Positions 26,585 through 35,906 are shown, counted from the first letter of the stretch. The stretch: 64,000 bases of DNA from Gordonia jinghuaiqii (GCF_014041935.1 NZ_CP059491.1:3596001-3660000), one strand, 5' to 3'. Notes: generated by a model from the letters alone, not told the origin. Made by a program: numbers and translations.

Positions 26585-26590
26585 TAACCT
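26585..26590 (+). promoter_or_regulatory. -10 box for a leaderless small gene
   Basis: TAACCT ends 6 nt before the ATG at 26597, and there is no ribosome-binding site between them. This predicts a leaderless mRNA. Confidence 0.5.
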
Positions 26591-26596
26591 CGCGAT

Positions 26597-26773
26597 ATGG
26601 GCAAGGTCGACGCGGCGAAAGTGGGCTCTCTGAAGCCCAAGAAGAAGTGCTGCAAGAGTTCCACACGGTGCGTGCGCTGCCCCGTGGTGATCCACCGGAT
26701 GCGCAAGCTCGACACCTCGGACATGTCGAAGAAGGAACTTCACAAAGCCCTGAAGAAGGCGCGCGCGGCCTGA
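26597..26773 (+). CDS. Small Lys/Cys-rich conserved protein
   Basis: 58 residues starting MGKVDAAKVGSLKPKKKCCK, with a second cysteine pair in RCVRCPVVIHRMRKL and a Lys-rich tail ending KALKKARAA. The CC-x6-C-x2-C spacing suggests a small zinc site, and the charge suggests a nucleic-acid or ribosome-associated protein; both are inference. The -10 box spacing supports a leaderless start here. It is divergent from typA. Confidence 0.75.
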   Translation: MGKVDAAKVGSLKPKKKCCKSSTRCVRCPVVIHRMRKLDTSDMSKKELHKALKKARAA

Positions 26774-26777
26774 GCCG

Positions 26778-27698
26778 TCAGCCCGGCGGGATCTCCTGTT
26801 CGTCCCGGTCGACCGACCCCTCCGCGTCCCGGTCGACCGACCCCTCCGCGTCTCTGTCGACCGACCGCACAGCGACGGCGAGCGCGACCGCCGCGATGCC
26901 GACCGCCTCGAGCGGCCGGGGAACCTGGCCCAGCGCGATCAGCCCGATCACCGACGCCGTCACCGGCAGCAGCGCCAGCAGGAGCGCGAAACGCGCCTGA
27001 CCCACCCGCCGCAGCACGATCTGGTCGAGCGCGTAGGGCACCGCCGTCGACGCCAGTCCCAGGACCAGCCCCTGACCGAGCACCACGGGCAGCGACGCCC
27101 CCTCGCGCACCGCCTCGGCCACCCACCAGGCGAGCGGTGAGGTGATCAGTGCGGCGACGACGAAACCGGTCGCCAGATCCTCCACGCCCGCGCCGCGGGC
27201 CGCGACCCGCTTGCCGAGCACGATGTAGCCGGCCCAGCAGGCAGCGGCGGTCAACGCGAGAGTCACCCCCAACGGAGTCCCCGACCAGCGGACGTCGGCG
27301 ATGAGGACGACCCCGACCGTCGCCAGCGCCAACGCAGCCACATCTCGTCGTGTCCGAGAACCCAGGGCCGCCACCACGATCGGGCCGAGGAATTCCAACG
27401 CGACGGTCGTGCCCAGCGGGAGGTGCGCGAGTGCCTCGTAGAACGAGATGTTCATGCCCGCGGTGATCAGGCCGAAGCTCCCGGCCAGGCGCAGCCGGTC
27501 CGGGCGCCATGCCGCCCGCGGCGGACGCACCCAGATCAGCAGTACGAGAGCCGCTCCGGCGATCCGCAGCCAGGCGACGGCGACCGGCGAGATCTCGTCG
27601 AACAGTCCGACGGCGACGGCGGCGCCGAGGTACATCGACGTCGCACCGATCACCATCAGACCCGGTGGGAGCAGCAGGTCCCGGCGCGCGGTGTTCAC
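26778..27698 (-). CDS. EamA/RhtA-type drug-metabolite exporter
   Basis: 306 residues, ten predicted membrane helices in two EamA repeats. Features are ISPVAVAWLRIAGAALVLLI, AGMNISFYEALAHLPLGTTV and VPYALDQIVLRRVGQARFAL, as in RhtA-like amino-acid exporters. The C-terminus carries an 8-residue tandem repeat (SVDRDAEG) encoded by a 24-bp DNA repeat. It ends convergently just after the small cysteine protein. Confidence 0.85.
   Translation of the reverse strand: MNTARRDLLLPPGLMVIGATSMYLGAAVAVGLFDEISPVAVAWLRIAGAALVLLIWVRPPRAAWRPDRLRLAGSFGLITAGMNISFYEALAHLPLGTTVALEFLGPIVVAALGSRTRRDVAALALATVGVVLIADVRWSGTPLGVTLALTAAACWAGYIVLGKRVAARGAGVEDLATGFVVAALITSPLAWWVAEAVREGASLPVVLGQGLVLGLASTAVPYALDQIVLRRVGQARFALLLALLPVTASVIGLIALGQVPRPLEAVGIAAVALAVAVRSVDRDAEGSVDRDAEGSVDRDEQEIPPG
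26803..26865. repeat. 24-bp tandem repeat in the EamA C-terminus
   Basis: Two perfect 24-bp units beginning TCCCGGTCGACCGACC, followed by a 15-bp third partial copy with two changes. It is in frame and encodes SVDRDAEG repeats in the cytoplasmic tail. Confidence 0.85.
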
Positions 27699-27728
27699 GA
27701 ACAGTCCCGGTTCACGATCGGTCCCGGC

Positions 27729-28802
27729 TCACGATCCGATGACCGCGACCCGTTCGGGCACCAGTCGCACCCGCACCCGGTCCCCGATGGCAACCGAATC
27801 GGTTGCCATGGCGTCGATTTCGCCGACGACGGTGTCGATGCGGACCCGCGGACCGGCCGGGAGTTCCGCGACGAGCATCACGGTGGCATCCATTCCCGCG
27901 GAGTCGGAGTCGGAGTCGGAGTCGGGGTCGCCGCCCGCCCGGTAGACCTCGACCGATTCGGGCCGCAACCCGAGGCGTCGGGAACCGTCGGGCAGGTCGA
28001 GGGGTATCTCGCCGAGCACGGTGTCGGCGACACCGGTACGGATCTGCGCGTCGACGATGGTGGTGGCGCCCAGGAACTGAGCGGTCCACTCGTCGGCGGG
28101 CCGCCGCCACAGCACTGCGGGAGCCGCGGTCTGCACCATCGCACCGTTGCGCATGACCGCGATCTCGTCGGCCATGGTCGCGGCTTCGGCGTGATCGTGG
28201 GTGACGACCAGCGTGGGCACACCGGATGCTCGCACTATTTCCGAGATCTGTACGGCCAGTTCATCCTTGAGCCGACGATCAAGGGCGGCGAGTGGTTCGT
28301 CGAGCAACAGCAGCCGCGGGTGGGGCGCCAGTGCCCGGGCGAGGGCCACGCGTTGCGCCTGACCGCCCGACAAGGTGTCGACGGGGCGTTTCTCGTAGCC
28401 GGGGAGGCCGATCACGTCGAGCAGTTCGGTGACACGATCGGCGATCCGTCGCCTCGACCAGCGGCGCATCCGCAATCCGTAGCCGATGTTGGAGGCGACG
28501 CTTCCGCCGAAGAGCTGTCCGTCCTGGAACACCACGCCGAAATCGCGGCGGTGGACCTCGACGCCGGCGAGGTCGGCGCCGTCGAAGCGCACGCTGCCCC
28601 TCACCGGACGTTCGAGGCCGGCGACCGCGCGGATCAGCGTCGACTTGCCGCATCCGGAGGGACCGAGGATCGCGGTCACCAGCGCCCCCGATCCGCCCGC
28701 GCGCCACGACAGACCGTCGATCACGGCTTCATTGCCGTAGGAGACGACCAGGTCCGAGATCTCGATGACCCCGTGCTGTTGTTGTCCCGGTTGCGATGTC
28801 AC
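27729..28802 (-). CDS. ABC importer ATPase, thiamine/iron type
   Basis: 357 residues. Walker A GPSGCGKST, Q-loop FQDGQLF, signature LSGGQAQRVALARAL, Walker B LLLLDEPLAALD and the H-loop VVTHDHAEA are intact. A C-terminal regulatory TOBE-like domain contains an Asp-Ser dipeptide run from a (GAGTCG)4 microsatellite at 27901-27924. GTG 28802 overlaps the permease stop (GTGA). With the fused permease and binding protein upstream it forms a three-gene importer of the ThiBPQ/FbpABC class. Confidence 0.88.
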   Translation of the reverse strand: MTSQPGQQQHGVIEISDLVVSYGNEAVIDGLSWRAGGSGALVTAILGPSGCGKSTLIRAVAGLERPVRGSVRFDGADLAGVEVHRRDFGVVFQDGQLFGGSVASNIGYGLRMRRWSRRRIADRVTELLDVIGLPGYEKRPVDTLSGGQAQRVALARALAPHPRLLLLDEPLAALDRRLKDELAVQISEIVRASGVPTLVVTHDHAEAATMADEIAVMRNGAMVQTAAPAVLWRRPADEWTAQFLGATTIVDAQIRTGVADTVLGEIPLDLPDGSRRLGLRPESVEVYRAGGDPDSDSDSDSAGMDATVMLVAELPAGPRVRIDTVVGEIDAMATDSVAIGDRVRVRLVPERVAVIGS

Positions 28803-30436
28803 AGCAAAGGCACCTCCGAGCGGGGGCGCGATGCCTCGACCGCGATCACCGCGACCGTCGTCGCGAGGACCAGGACCACCGATGCTGCCATCGCCGTCGC
28901 GAGGTTGTCGGCGCCGGGCCGGTTGAGTGTCGACCCGATGAGCACGGGCAGCGTGGTGGTGTCCGCCCGGGCAAGGAAGCTCGTCGCCCCGAACTCGCCG
29001 AGCGCCATCACGAAGGCGAAGCCGCCAGCCGCACCCACCGATCGCCCGATGATGGGCAGATCGACCGTGGCGAAGACCCGGGCGGGACGCGCGCCGAGGG
29101 TGGCCGCGGCCTGACGCAGGCGGACGGGCACCGACTCGAGCGCGGGCAGCATGATGCGGATCACCACCGGGATCGCGATGAGCGCCTGGACCAGCGGGAT
29201 CACCGCGGGTGACGCCGCGATCTCATACGGCAGGGTGGCCAGCACGATCAGATACCCGAACCCCAGGGTGACCGCACTGATTCCGAGCGGCACCATCGAG
29301 ATGGCCGAGCCGATCGCGCTGATGAGGCCACGCGAGCGATGCAGGGCCACCGCGGCAAGCGTCCCGACGACCACGGCGATGACGGTCGCCGCCGCCGCGG
29401 TCACCAGCGAGTATCGCAGACTTTCGAGCGGGGTCACTCCGTTGACCGGATCGGCGAGCGCGCGGTAACCGGCCAGCGTCCACCCGGCGTCGGCGACGGG
29501 GCGCACCGACCGCAGCATCAGCACGACGACCGGCGCGACGAGCAGCGCGGCGGTCCACACGCTCACCGCCAGCACGGCGGGCCGGGCCCACCGCCCGTGG
29601 GTCGGTGCCGACCGGCGCTGTCCGCCCCGCGCCGAACCCGACCCGGCCGAATCGGTGAACACGCGCGTGAGGAGGAGCGCCGCGACGACGACGACGATCT
29701 GCAGCATCGACAACGCCACCGCCTCCGGGATTCGGAAGTAGCCGATGGCCTGGGTGTAGATCTCGGTCTCCAGGGTGCGCAGTTCGCCGGCCCCGAGGAT
29801 GATCACGACGCCGAAGCTGGTGGAGCAGAACAGGAAGATCAGGGCGGCGGCGGCGGCGATCGCGGGCACCAGCCGGGGCACCACCACCGTCATCGTCGCC
29901 CGGAGGCGACCCGCTCCCAGTGACCGGGCGGCCTCGACGAGCCGGGGGTCGAGAGTGCGCCAGGCCGCGCCCACCACACGCACGACGACGGCGACGTTGA
30001 GGAACACGTGGGCGGCCAGCACCGCAGGCAGCCCGGACTCGATGTGCAGGAACGACAGCGGACCGGTCAGCAACGACCGGAAGGCGACGCCGACGACGAC
30101 CGTCGGCAACACGAAGGGCACCGTCACCACCACGGCGAGGACGACCGCGGTGGTTCCCCGGACCCGCGCGAACAGCCACGCGATCGGCGCGGCCGCGACG
30201 AGCGCGAGCACGGTGGAGGCGGCCGCCTGCCCGAGCGTCACCCCGAGCAGGCTGAGGGCGTCGGTGCGCTCGAGGAGCTCGGCCAGACCCGAACCGGATT
30301 CGCCGGCGATGCGAATCGCGCGACGGATCAGTGCAACGACCGGCCAGGCGAACAGCACCGCGATGAACAGTGCCGGGATCAGCCGTAGCGCGATCCGGCC
30401 CGTCATCGGCCAGACTCGTGTCCCGGCACGCGTCAC
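28799..30436 (-). CDS. ABC importer permease, fused two-domain ThiP/FbpB type
   Basis: 545 residues with about twelve membrane helices in two BPD-type halves. Each half has the EAA loop: VEAARSLGAGRLRATMTVVV and RQAAATLGARPARVFATVDL. This single-chain double permease is the layout of thiamine (ThiP) and ferric iron (FbpB) importers. GTG 30436 lies 7 nt after the binding-protein stop with AGGTGA upstream. Confidence 0.87.
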   Translation of the reverse strand: MTRAGTRVWPMTGRIALRLIPALFIAVLFAWPVVALIRRAIRIAGESGSGLAELLERTDALSLLGVTLGQAAASTVLALVAAAPIAWLFARVRGTTAVVLAVVVTVPFVLPTVVVGVAFRSLLTGPLSFLHIESGLPAVLAAHVFLNVAVVVRVVGAAWRTLDPRLVEAARSLGAGRLRATMTVVVPRLVPAIAAAAALIFLFCSTSFGVVIILGAGELRTLETEIYTQAIGYFRIPEAVALSMLQIVVVVAALLLTRVFTDSAGSGSARGGQRRSAPTHGRWARPAVLAVSVWTAALLVAPVVVLMLRSVRPVADAGWTLAGYRALADPVNGVTPLESLRYSLVTAAAATVIAVVVGTLAAVALHRSRGLISAIGSAISMVPLGISAVTLGFGYLIVLATLPYEIAASPAVIPLVQALIAIPVVIRIMLPALESVPVRLRQAAATLGARPARVFATVDLPIIGRSVGAAGGFAFVMALGEFGATSFLARADTTTLPVLIGSTLNRPGADNLATAMAASVVLVLATTVAVIAVEASRPRSEVPLL

Positions 30437-30443
30437 CAGACGG

Positions 30444-31535
30444 TCACCTGCCGACGGCGGCACGCCACTGGTCGAGCCACATCTCGCGATTGTCCGCGAT
30501 CACCGACGGCGGCAGTGACGACATCCAGGACGGCACCGCCGCGCGCGCGGGCCAGCCCTCGGGCAGCGGGGTGTCGCGCTGCACCGGGTAGACGTACATC
30601 GACTCCGGAAGAGCCTCCTGGACAGTCGGACTCAGCATGAAGTCGACGAGTTTGCGTGCGCCGGTGGAGTTCCGGGTGCCTTTGAGGATGCCGATGTACT
30701 CGACCTGCGGGAAGCAGCTGTCGAGAAGGGCGCTGGTGTCCGGGGTCGCCGCGGGCGACGACGCGTAGGACAACACGATCGGCTTGTCGCCGCGGCCCTC
30801 ACCCGCGGTGAACAACTGGTTGTAGGCGATCTCCCAGCCGGAGACGATCGTCGCGCCCCCGGCGCCGACCCGCTTCCAGTAGTCCTGCCAACCGTCGCCG
30901 AGCGCCCCGACCGTGGTGAGCAGGAAAGCGGTTCCCGGCGACGAGGTCGCCGGGTCCATCAGGGCGGCCTGAGCTGCGTACTCGGGTTTGGTCAGGTCCC
31001 GGAACGTCGCCGGCGGGGTGAGTGACCGCGAGGCGTACCAGGCGTTGTCGATGTTGAGGCAGACGTCGCCGCGGTCGACCGCCGTCAGCTGGTCGGTCGC
31101 GCCGGGGACGGCGTATTCGGAGGCACCGCCGGCCGCGGCGGGCGAGGCGTAGGACTCGAGAGCCCCGGCGTCGATGGGCCGGGAGGCGAAGGTGTTGTCG
31201 ATGCCGAACACCGCGTCACCCTTGGGGGCACCGGGTGTCAGCGACACCGTCGACGCGAGCTGTCCGGCGTCACCGGACTTCACGATCTTCAGTGTGAGAC
31301 CCGTGTCCTGACGGAAGGAGTCGATCACCGACTCGGGCAGGTCGAAGGAATCGTGGGTGAGCAGCGTGACCTCGCCGCCCGAGGTCGACCCGTCGGCACA
31401 GGCACTCCCCGTCACGACCATCGCGGCGGTCGCGATGAGGACCAGGCCTCGCCCGAGCCCCCGGCGCCCAAACCCCTGGGGCGGAAATTTCCGGCGTCGG
31501 CGACCGGTGGTGGCACCGGTCGGCTGCTCAGTCAC
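30444..31535 (-). CDS. ABC substrate-binding lipoprotein, ThiB-like
   Basis: 363 residues. After a basic N-terminus a lipobox VTGSAC sets the mature start. The fold is a thiamine/iron-type binding protein: LLTHDSFDLPESVIDSFRQD, KGDAVFGIDNTFASRPID, and YWKRVGAGGATIVSGWEIAY. The GDAVFGIDN segment favours ThiB over iron-binding homologues. GTG 31535 follows GAGGAG. No thiamine-pyrophosphate riboswitch is visible upstream, so thiamine as substrate is only likely. Confidence 0.78.
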   Translation of the reverse strand: MTEQPTGATTGRRRRKFPPQGFGRRGLGRGLVLIATAAMVVTGSACADGSTSGGEVTLLTHDSFDLPESVIDSFRQDTGLTLKIVKSGDAGQLASTVSLTPGAPKGDAVFGIDNTFASRPIDAGALESYASPAAAGGASEYAVPGATDQLTAVDRGDVCLNIDNAWYASRSLTPPATFRDLTKPEYAAQAALMDPATSSPGTAFLLTTVGALGDGWQDYWKRVGAGGATIVSGWEIAYNQLFTAGEGRGDKPIVLSYASSPAATPDTSALLDSCFPQVEYIGILKGTRNSTGARKLVDFMLSPTVQEALPESMYVYPVQRDTPLPEGWPARAAVPSWMSSLPPSVIADNREMWLDQWRAAVGR

Positions 31536-31843
31536 ATCAGTCTCCTCACACCGCGTCTGCCCTGCCGTCCACTTCATCCAACCAGGTGCCGGATCAGGGC
31601 ACGACTCGTCACCCTCTACGACACTTCAGTAACAATTTCATCAATAACCACAACAATCACACCCGTAACACTGCCGGTGCCTGGACATTGGAGCCTGACG
31701 GGGGCTTAGAATGACCCGCGACGACCCGGGTGGGATGATCGACTGTCCGCTGGACCTCATACCCGGGCGGACGACAAGACCACGAGGCGCACACAGGCTG
31801 TCTTCACACGCAGACGCGGCGCCACGACCGATAGGACACACCA
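31536..31843. other. Divergent intergenic region, ABC importer / secreted protein
   Basis: 308 nt with a locally AT-rich core around 31626-31672. A TAGAAT at 31707-31712 (plus) is a possible -10 for the secreted protein gene. No riboswitch consensus, palindrome or small gene was recognised. AGGACA before 31844 serves as the ribosome-binding site. Confidence 0.4.
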
Positions 31844-32677
31844 GTGCGTTTCACCCGGCCACTGAGGTTGCGATCCGGCAGTTCCCGAGCTCATCGACCC
31901 CGGGCCGCTCGCCTCCTCGTCGCCGCGTCGGCACTCGCGGCCGCCACCTCCCTCGCACTGCCGGTCGCCGCGCAGGCCGCCCCGGCTCCGAAGATCGATC
32001 AGCGCGTGCTGGATTCGCTCGGCGCGTTCGCTCCCGCGATCATCGGTTCGGTGGCCACCCCGGGACCGGACGGCAAGATCGAGGTGGCACTCCTCAAGCA
32101 GGCCGAGACCTTCGCGACGACTCCCGGCATGCCGCCCGAGGTCACCAAGATCTGGCGTTCGATCGCCGATTTCCTCGGTGAGCCCGGCCGCAAGCAGGTC
32201 ACGCGCACGCTGGCCGCCGAGGCCAAGCCCGGCGACCCGGAGATCCCGCGTGGCCCGAATGCGCCCAAGATCCAGGAATTCCTGTACCCGACGTTCGGCC
32301 TCGGCTGCATCCCCGGCGGCGGCTCGCTGGGACGCGCCCTGGTCACCGCCGGCCCGCAGGAGGCACCCGCCCCCGGCCCCAAGCGCGGCGAGAGCGGCTA
32401 TGTCTACACCTCGCTCGGCACCGGCCCGGCCATCGACAACAAAGCCGCACCGCTCACGGTCAGCTGGTTCAACGTCGACACCGGCCGCACCGGCACCACC
32501 CAGCTCAAGCGCAACGCGAAGATCAACGTGAAGGAAGGCCCCGGCACCTTCACCGGTATCGCGCGGACCGGCAAGGGACGCGTCATCTCGGCCATCCACG
32601 GCAACGTGACCACCAAGACGAAGGGCGAGGTCGTGTCCTGCACGATCGTCCCGGTGATCGGTCTCGCCATCATCTGA
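31844..32677 (+). CDS. Secreted Ala/Pro-rich protein, copy 1
   Basis: 277 residues with a long Arg-rich Sec/Tat-like signal ending AAQAAPAP. The mature protein has only two cysteines (GLGCIPGGG and VVSCTIVPVIG), probably a disulfide, and a core VSWFNVDTGRTGTTQL. It shares the pattern Y-x(n)-V-x-WFN-x2-T-x3-G ... TG-x-G-x3-SA-x2-G ... C with the next gene (32914-33816), so the two are tandem paralogues, comparable to paired secreted proteins I recall near Rv1157c/Rv1158c. Function unknown. A perfect terminator follows. Confidence 0.75.
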   Translation: MRFTRPLRLRSGSSRAHRPRAARLLVAASALAAATSLALPVAAQAAPAPKIDQRVLDSLGAFAPAIIGSVATPGPDGKIEVALLKQAETFATTPGMPPEVTKIWRSIADFLGEPGRKQVTRTLAAEAKPGDPEIPRGPNAPKIQEFLYPTFGLGCIPGGGSLGRALVTAGPQEAPAPGPKRGESGYVYTSLGTGPAIDNKAAPLTVSWFNVDTGRTGTTQLKRNAKINVKEGPGTFTGIARTGKGRVISAIHGNVTTKTKGEVVSCTIVPVIGLAII

Positions 32678-32694
32678 CCTTTTCCCTCTCACAG

Positions 32695-32731
32695 AAGACG
32701 GCACCCCGGCCCTGCGCCGGGGTGCCGTCTT
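32695..32731 (+). terminator. Perfect 16-bp terminator hairpin
   Basis: AAGACGGCACCCCGGC pairs without mismatch with GCCGGGGTGCCGTCTT around a 5-nt loop, followed by GTTT. It lies 18 nt after the stop of the first secreted protein. Confidence 0.88.
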
Positions 32732-32867
32732 GTTTCCGTGCCGGCTCAGAATGCCCAGGTCGTCCGCTATGTCGGTATCTCCCCGGTCGCGCCCATGTCA
32801 CAGGTCGGACTCGCGACTTGCCCGGCTTGTCCCACTCGTGGTCTCTTTAACACAAGTCCCATCTGTC

Positions 32868-32892
32868 ACACCCGCCACACGTGGCGGGGTGT
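32868..32892. promoter_or_regulatory. Hairpin in the 5' leader of the second secreted protein
   Basis: ACACCCGCCAC and GTGGCGGGGTGT form an 11-bp stem with one bulged G and a 2-nt centre, ending 22 nt before the start codon and just ahead of AAAGGAGA. It could be an operator or an RNA stem controlling translation. Confidence 0.45.
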
Positions 32893-32913
32893 TGGGTTGT
32901 CCAAAGGAGAGCC

Positions 32914-33816
32914 ATGTCCATCTCGTCCCGATTCGCGCGTCCCGCCCTCGGGCGGCGGGCAATCCAGCGCTGCGGCGCAGGCATCGTCGGCGTGACGATC
33001 GCGGCGGCGGCACTGGTCGCGACGCCGCCCGCTCCCGCCTCGGCCGAGCCGCTCATCCCCTCCAACATCATCACCTTCCCGCCCATCCCGTTCGACGCCG
33101 AGCTCGCGGGCGCCGTGCGCATGCTGAAGGCCGCCGGGGTCGACCAGATGGCCCTGCAGGCCGCCCAGGCGGTCATGGGCAGCGCCGGCCAGCTGTCGGT
33201 CGAGGACGTCGTCGGACGGGCCGGCGCACTGCCGCTGCCGGCCGCGAAGCCCGTCTCCGAGGCGAAGCCCGTCTCCGACGGGAAACCGCAACCCGCCGCG
33301 ACGACCGACCCGACCGCCCTGTTGAAGACCCTGGGCATCCAGACGCTGACCCCGTCGGTGGCACCGTTCTGTACGGCGCCGACCGCGAACAACCCACTCG
33401 GGCTCGTGACCGCGGGTGCGGGGGCCGTTGCCGGTCCGTGGCCGATGAAGACCGATCCGCTGACCGGGCTCAAGCCGCTGCTCGACATGATCCCGGGCGT
33501 GAAGATCCCGGAGAATCTCAATCTCGTCGACAAGGGCGAGACGGCCTACGCCTTCGTGCCGGCCTCCCCCACCGCGGGCAGCGGCGGCAAGATGCAGGTC
33601 GCCTGGTTCAACACCAGCACCCTGCAGGGCGGATTCGCCGACCTCGCACCGATCTCCGACAAGACCGCCCTCACCGCGCTGCCACTGCTGTCCGGCGTCC
33701 GCCTCGCCCCGGTGAAGACCGGCAACGGCACCATCCTGTCCGCCGTCTTCGGGACCGCGCAGAACGGTGCGCAGAACTGCTGGTTCCTCCCCGCGGTCGG
33801 CATCGTCAACGCCTGA
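32914..33816 (+). CDS. Secreted Ala/Pro-rich protein, copy 2
   Basis: 300 residues. The signal peptide ends at APASAEPL. The mature protein has a helical N-terminal part, a short repeat (AKPVSEAKPVSDGKP) and a C-terminal half homologous to the previous gene: VAWFNTSTLQGG, TGNGTILSAVFG and a final NCWFLPAVGIVNA, with a partner cysteine at FCTAPTANN. AAAGGAGA supports ATG 32914. It is probably exported to the cell envelope. Function unknown. Confidence 0.78.
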   Translation: MSISSRFARPALGRRAIQRCGAGIVGVTIAAAALVATPPAPASAEPLIPSNIITFPPIPFDAELAGAVRMLKAAGVDQMALQAAQAVMGSAGQLSVEDVVGRAGALPLPAAKPVSEAKPVSDGKPQPAATTDPTALLKTLGIQTLTPSVAPFCTAPTANNPLGLVTAGAGAVAGPWPMKTDPLTGLKPLLDMIPGVKIPENLNLVDKGETAYAFVPASPTAGSGGKMQVAWFNTSTLQGGFADLAPISDKTALTALPLLSGVRLAPVKTGNGTILSAVFGTAQNGAQNCWFLPAVGIVNA

Positions 33817-33894
33817 TCAGCGGCTCACGCAACGCATTTCATCCACGCCGTCGGCCGGGACACCACCGGCCGACACAGAACGAATAGACGACAC

Positions 33895-35157
33895 ATGAAC
33901 ACGCACGGCACCACCTCCGCACGCCGGAGTGCCCCCGTCACCCGCACCGTCGCGCTGGTCGCGGCACTGATGATGGCCGGCGGCCTCGCAGCCACCGCGC
34001 CGGCCGCGGCCGTTCCCACACCGGGACCGGGCACCTCCTCCCCCACCCCCGCGACGCCGGCCGAGCCGGGCGCACCCGCCGATGACAACGCGGGCACCAT
34101 CGATACACGCGGCCCCGGCCAGGCACCGGGCGTGGTCTACGCCAACCGGGAACTGTCCCGGGCACGGATGCTCCCGGGCGCCGCCTCGGGCAACGACTTC
34201 ACCTACTGGAGCACCGGCGCCGACGACAAGGCACATCTGTCGTCGGGCGTGCTGATGATCCCCACCGGTCGCGCCCCCGCAGGTGGCTGGCCGATCGTCG
34301 CCTGGGCGCACGGCTCACGCGGCATCGCCGACAAGTGCGCGCCGTCGTCGCGCCCGATCAAGGACGACACCGTCGAGATGCGGCGCTGGCTGGAACGCGG
34401 CTACGCCGTGGTCAGCACCGACTACGCCGGCGTCGGCACCCCGGGCACGCCGCAGTACTACGACCTGGAGGCCACGGCCCGCAACATCGTCGACGCCGTG
34501 CGCGCCTCGCGCGACATCGGCGACAACCTGTCCCGGTCCTGGGCCGTCGTCGGCGAGGGTCAGGGTGCCGCCGCGGCGATCACGCTGGCGCGTCTGGCGC
34601 CCCGCCTGCAAGGCAACGCGCTCGACTTCAAGGGCGCGGCAGCGACGTCGATCCCGGCCGAATTCGGTTCGCTCGTGGCCAATCTCGGGCCGTCCTCGAC
34701 CGCGATGCCCGCCGGGCTGGCGACCGACGCGCTGTACACGCTGAGCGCCATCCGCAATGCGCGGCCCGACATCGATGTCGCGTCGTACCTGACCGACACC
34801 GGTAAGCAGTGGCTGGCCAATGCCGCCGAGAACTGTGTCACCGAACTCAGGCGTGAGGTCGACGGTCTGGCGATCGGGTCGTTGTTCAGCAAGCCGCTGT
34901 CGGGCAACACCGAACTCACCGGCCTACTGAACCGCGCGACCGCGCTGCCGACCGCCGGCTTCAGCCGGCCGGTCATGATGACCCAGGCGCTTCAGGACAC
35001 CTCGGTGGTCGTCCCGCTGACGTTGAAGTACCTCAACGAGAGTCGTGTCGCCGATCGTCAGGTGGACGCGCGAATCTACTTCACCTTCGCCGAGTCGCAG
35101 GCTGATCAGTACTCCGACAACGACATCCGCGCGTTCTTCACCCGCATCCTTCGATGA
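33895..35157 (+). CDS. Secreted lipase-fold protein lacking the catalytic Ser
   Basis: 420 residues. The signal peptide ends near APAAAVPTP and a Pro/Thr-rich linker precedes an alpha/beta-hydrolase domain of the secretory lipase (LIP) family: VAWAHGSRGIADKCAPS (oxyanion region, residues 136-151), GYAVVSTDYAGVGTPGTPQY, and the elbow. The nucleophile elbow should read GxSxG; here it is GEGQG (220-224), with Gly222 where the Ser belongs. A hydrolytic role is therefore unlikely unless another residue substitutes. The C-terminal ADQYSDNDIRAFFTRIL keeps the late-helix region. It follows two secreted protein genes and overlaps the YhhN gene by ATGA. Confidence 0.8.
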   Translation: MNTHGTTSARRSAPVTRTVALVAALMMAGGLAATAPAAAVPTPGPGTSSPTPATPAEPGAPADDNAGTIDTRGPGQAPGVVYANRELSRARMLPGAASGNDFTYWSTGADDKAHLSSGVLMIPTGRAPAGGWPIVAWAHGSRGIADKCAPSSRPIKDDTVEMRRWLERGYAVVSTDYAGVGTPGTPQYYDLEATARNIVDAVRASRDIGDNLSRSWAVVGEGQGAAAAITLARLAPRLQGNALDFKGAAATSIPAEFGSLVANLGPSSTAMPAGLATDALYTLSAIRNARPDIDVASYLTDTGKQWLANAAENCVTELRREVDGLAIGSLFSKPLSGNTELTGLLNRATALPTAGFSRPVMMTQALQDTSVVVPLTLKYLNESRVADRQVDARIYFTFAESQADQYSDNDIRAFFTRILR

Positions 35158-35906
35158 GGCCTGCGCTCTCGGTGGCCTATGTGGCCGCGGCTGCGGCCGC
35201 CACGGTCACCGGCGCGCTGGGTCCGCGGCGCGCGGCAGCGATCACCAAACCCCTGCCGATGCTGATCCTGGCGGCACACACCGTCGCCGGTGCCAAACGT
35301 CGCGGAGTCGCCGAGAACGCGGCGCTGGCCGGCATTCTCGGCTTCTCGATGGCGGGCGACCGGCTCATGCTCGCCGAGGAGTTCGAGCCCCCCGCGTCTG
35401 AGTCCCCAGAGTCCGGGTCCCCGACCCCCGGCACCGCCGGGCTCGACGCGAAGGACCGTTACCTTCGCTGGGGCGCAACGTTGTTCGCCGGGGCCCAGCT
35501 GAGCTACGCCGCGACGATGTGGCGGGCGGGCGCCCGGCCGTCGGTGGCGACGATGGCGCCCCGCGTCGCCCTCCTCGCCGAGTCGGCGACGGTACTGGCC
35601 CGGAATCGTCCCGGTCTGCTGCCGGTTCTCGGCGGCTACGGCAACACCCTGGCGACGATGTCGGCGCTGGCGTCGGACATGCCCGGACCGCAACCGCGGA
35701 TGCGGGCGGGTGGCTGGGCCTTCCTGTTGTCGGATCTCGCGATCATCAATCGCCGCCATCTGGTGACCGAGCCACGGCTCCGCGTGGCCGGTGAGGCCTG
35801 GGTGCTGGCGAGTTACTTTGCCGCGCAATATCTGCTTGTCGGCGGACTCACCGATCCGGCGGTCACGCGACCGCGCGTCCCCGGCACGTCGAATACTGCG
35901 GGTTGA
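35154..35906 (+). CDS. YhhN/TMEM86-family membrane protein
   Basis: 250 residues, about eight membrane helices. Family marks are ITKPLPMLILAAH, SMAGDRLML and LLSDLAIINRRH. TMEM86 members are lysoplasmalogenases that hydrolyse the vinyl-ether bond of lysoplasmalogens; for bacterial homologues the substrate is uncertain. An acidic/Pro-rich insert (about 80-100) lies in one loop. ATGA overlap with the lipase-fold gene. Its 3' end overlaps the convergent secreted gene by 44 nt. Confidence 0.8.
   Translation: MRPALSVAYVAAAAAATVTGALGPRRAAAITKPLPMLILAAHTVAGAKRRGVAENAALAGILGFSMAGDRLMLAEEFEPPASESPESGSPTPGTAGLDAKDRYLRWGATLFAGAQLSYAATMWRAGARPSVATMAPRVALLAESATVLARNRPGLLPVLGGYGNTLATMSALASDMPGPQPRMRAGGWAFLLSDLAIINRRHLVTEPRLRVAGEAWVLASYFAAQYLLVGGLTDPAVTRPRVPGTSNTAG

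Noticed and set aside
31536..31700. Thiamine-pyrophosphate riboswitch before the ThiB-like gene
   Set aside because: The CTGAGA and ACCUGAUCUGG-type conserved segments are absent on the relevant strand.
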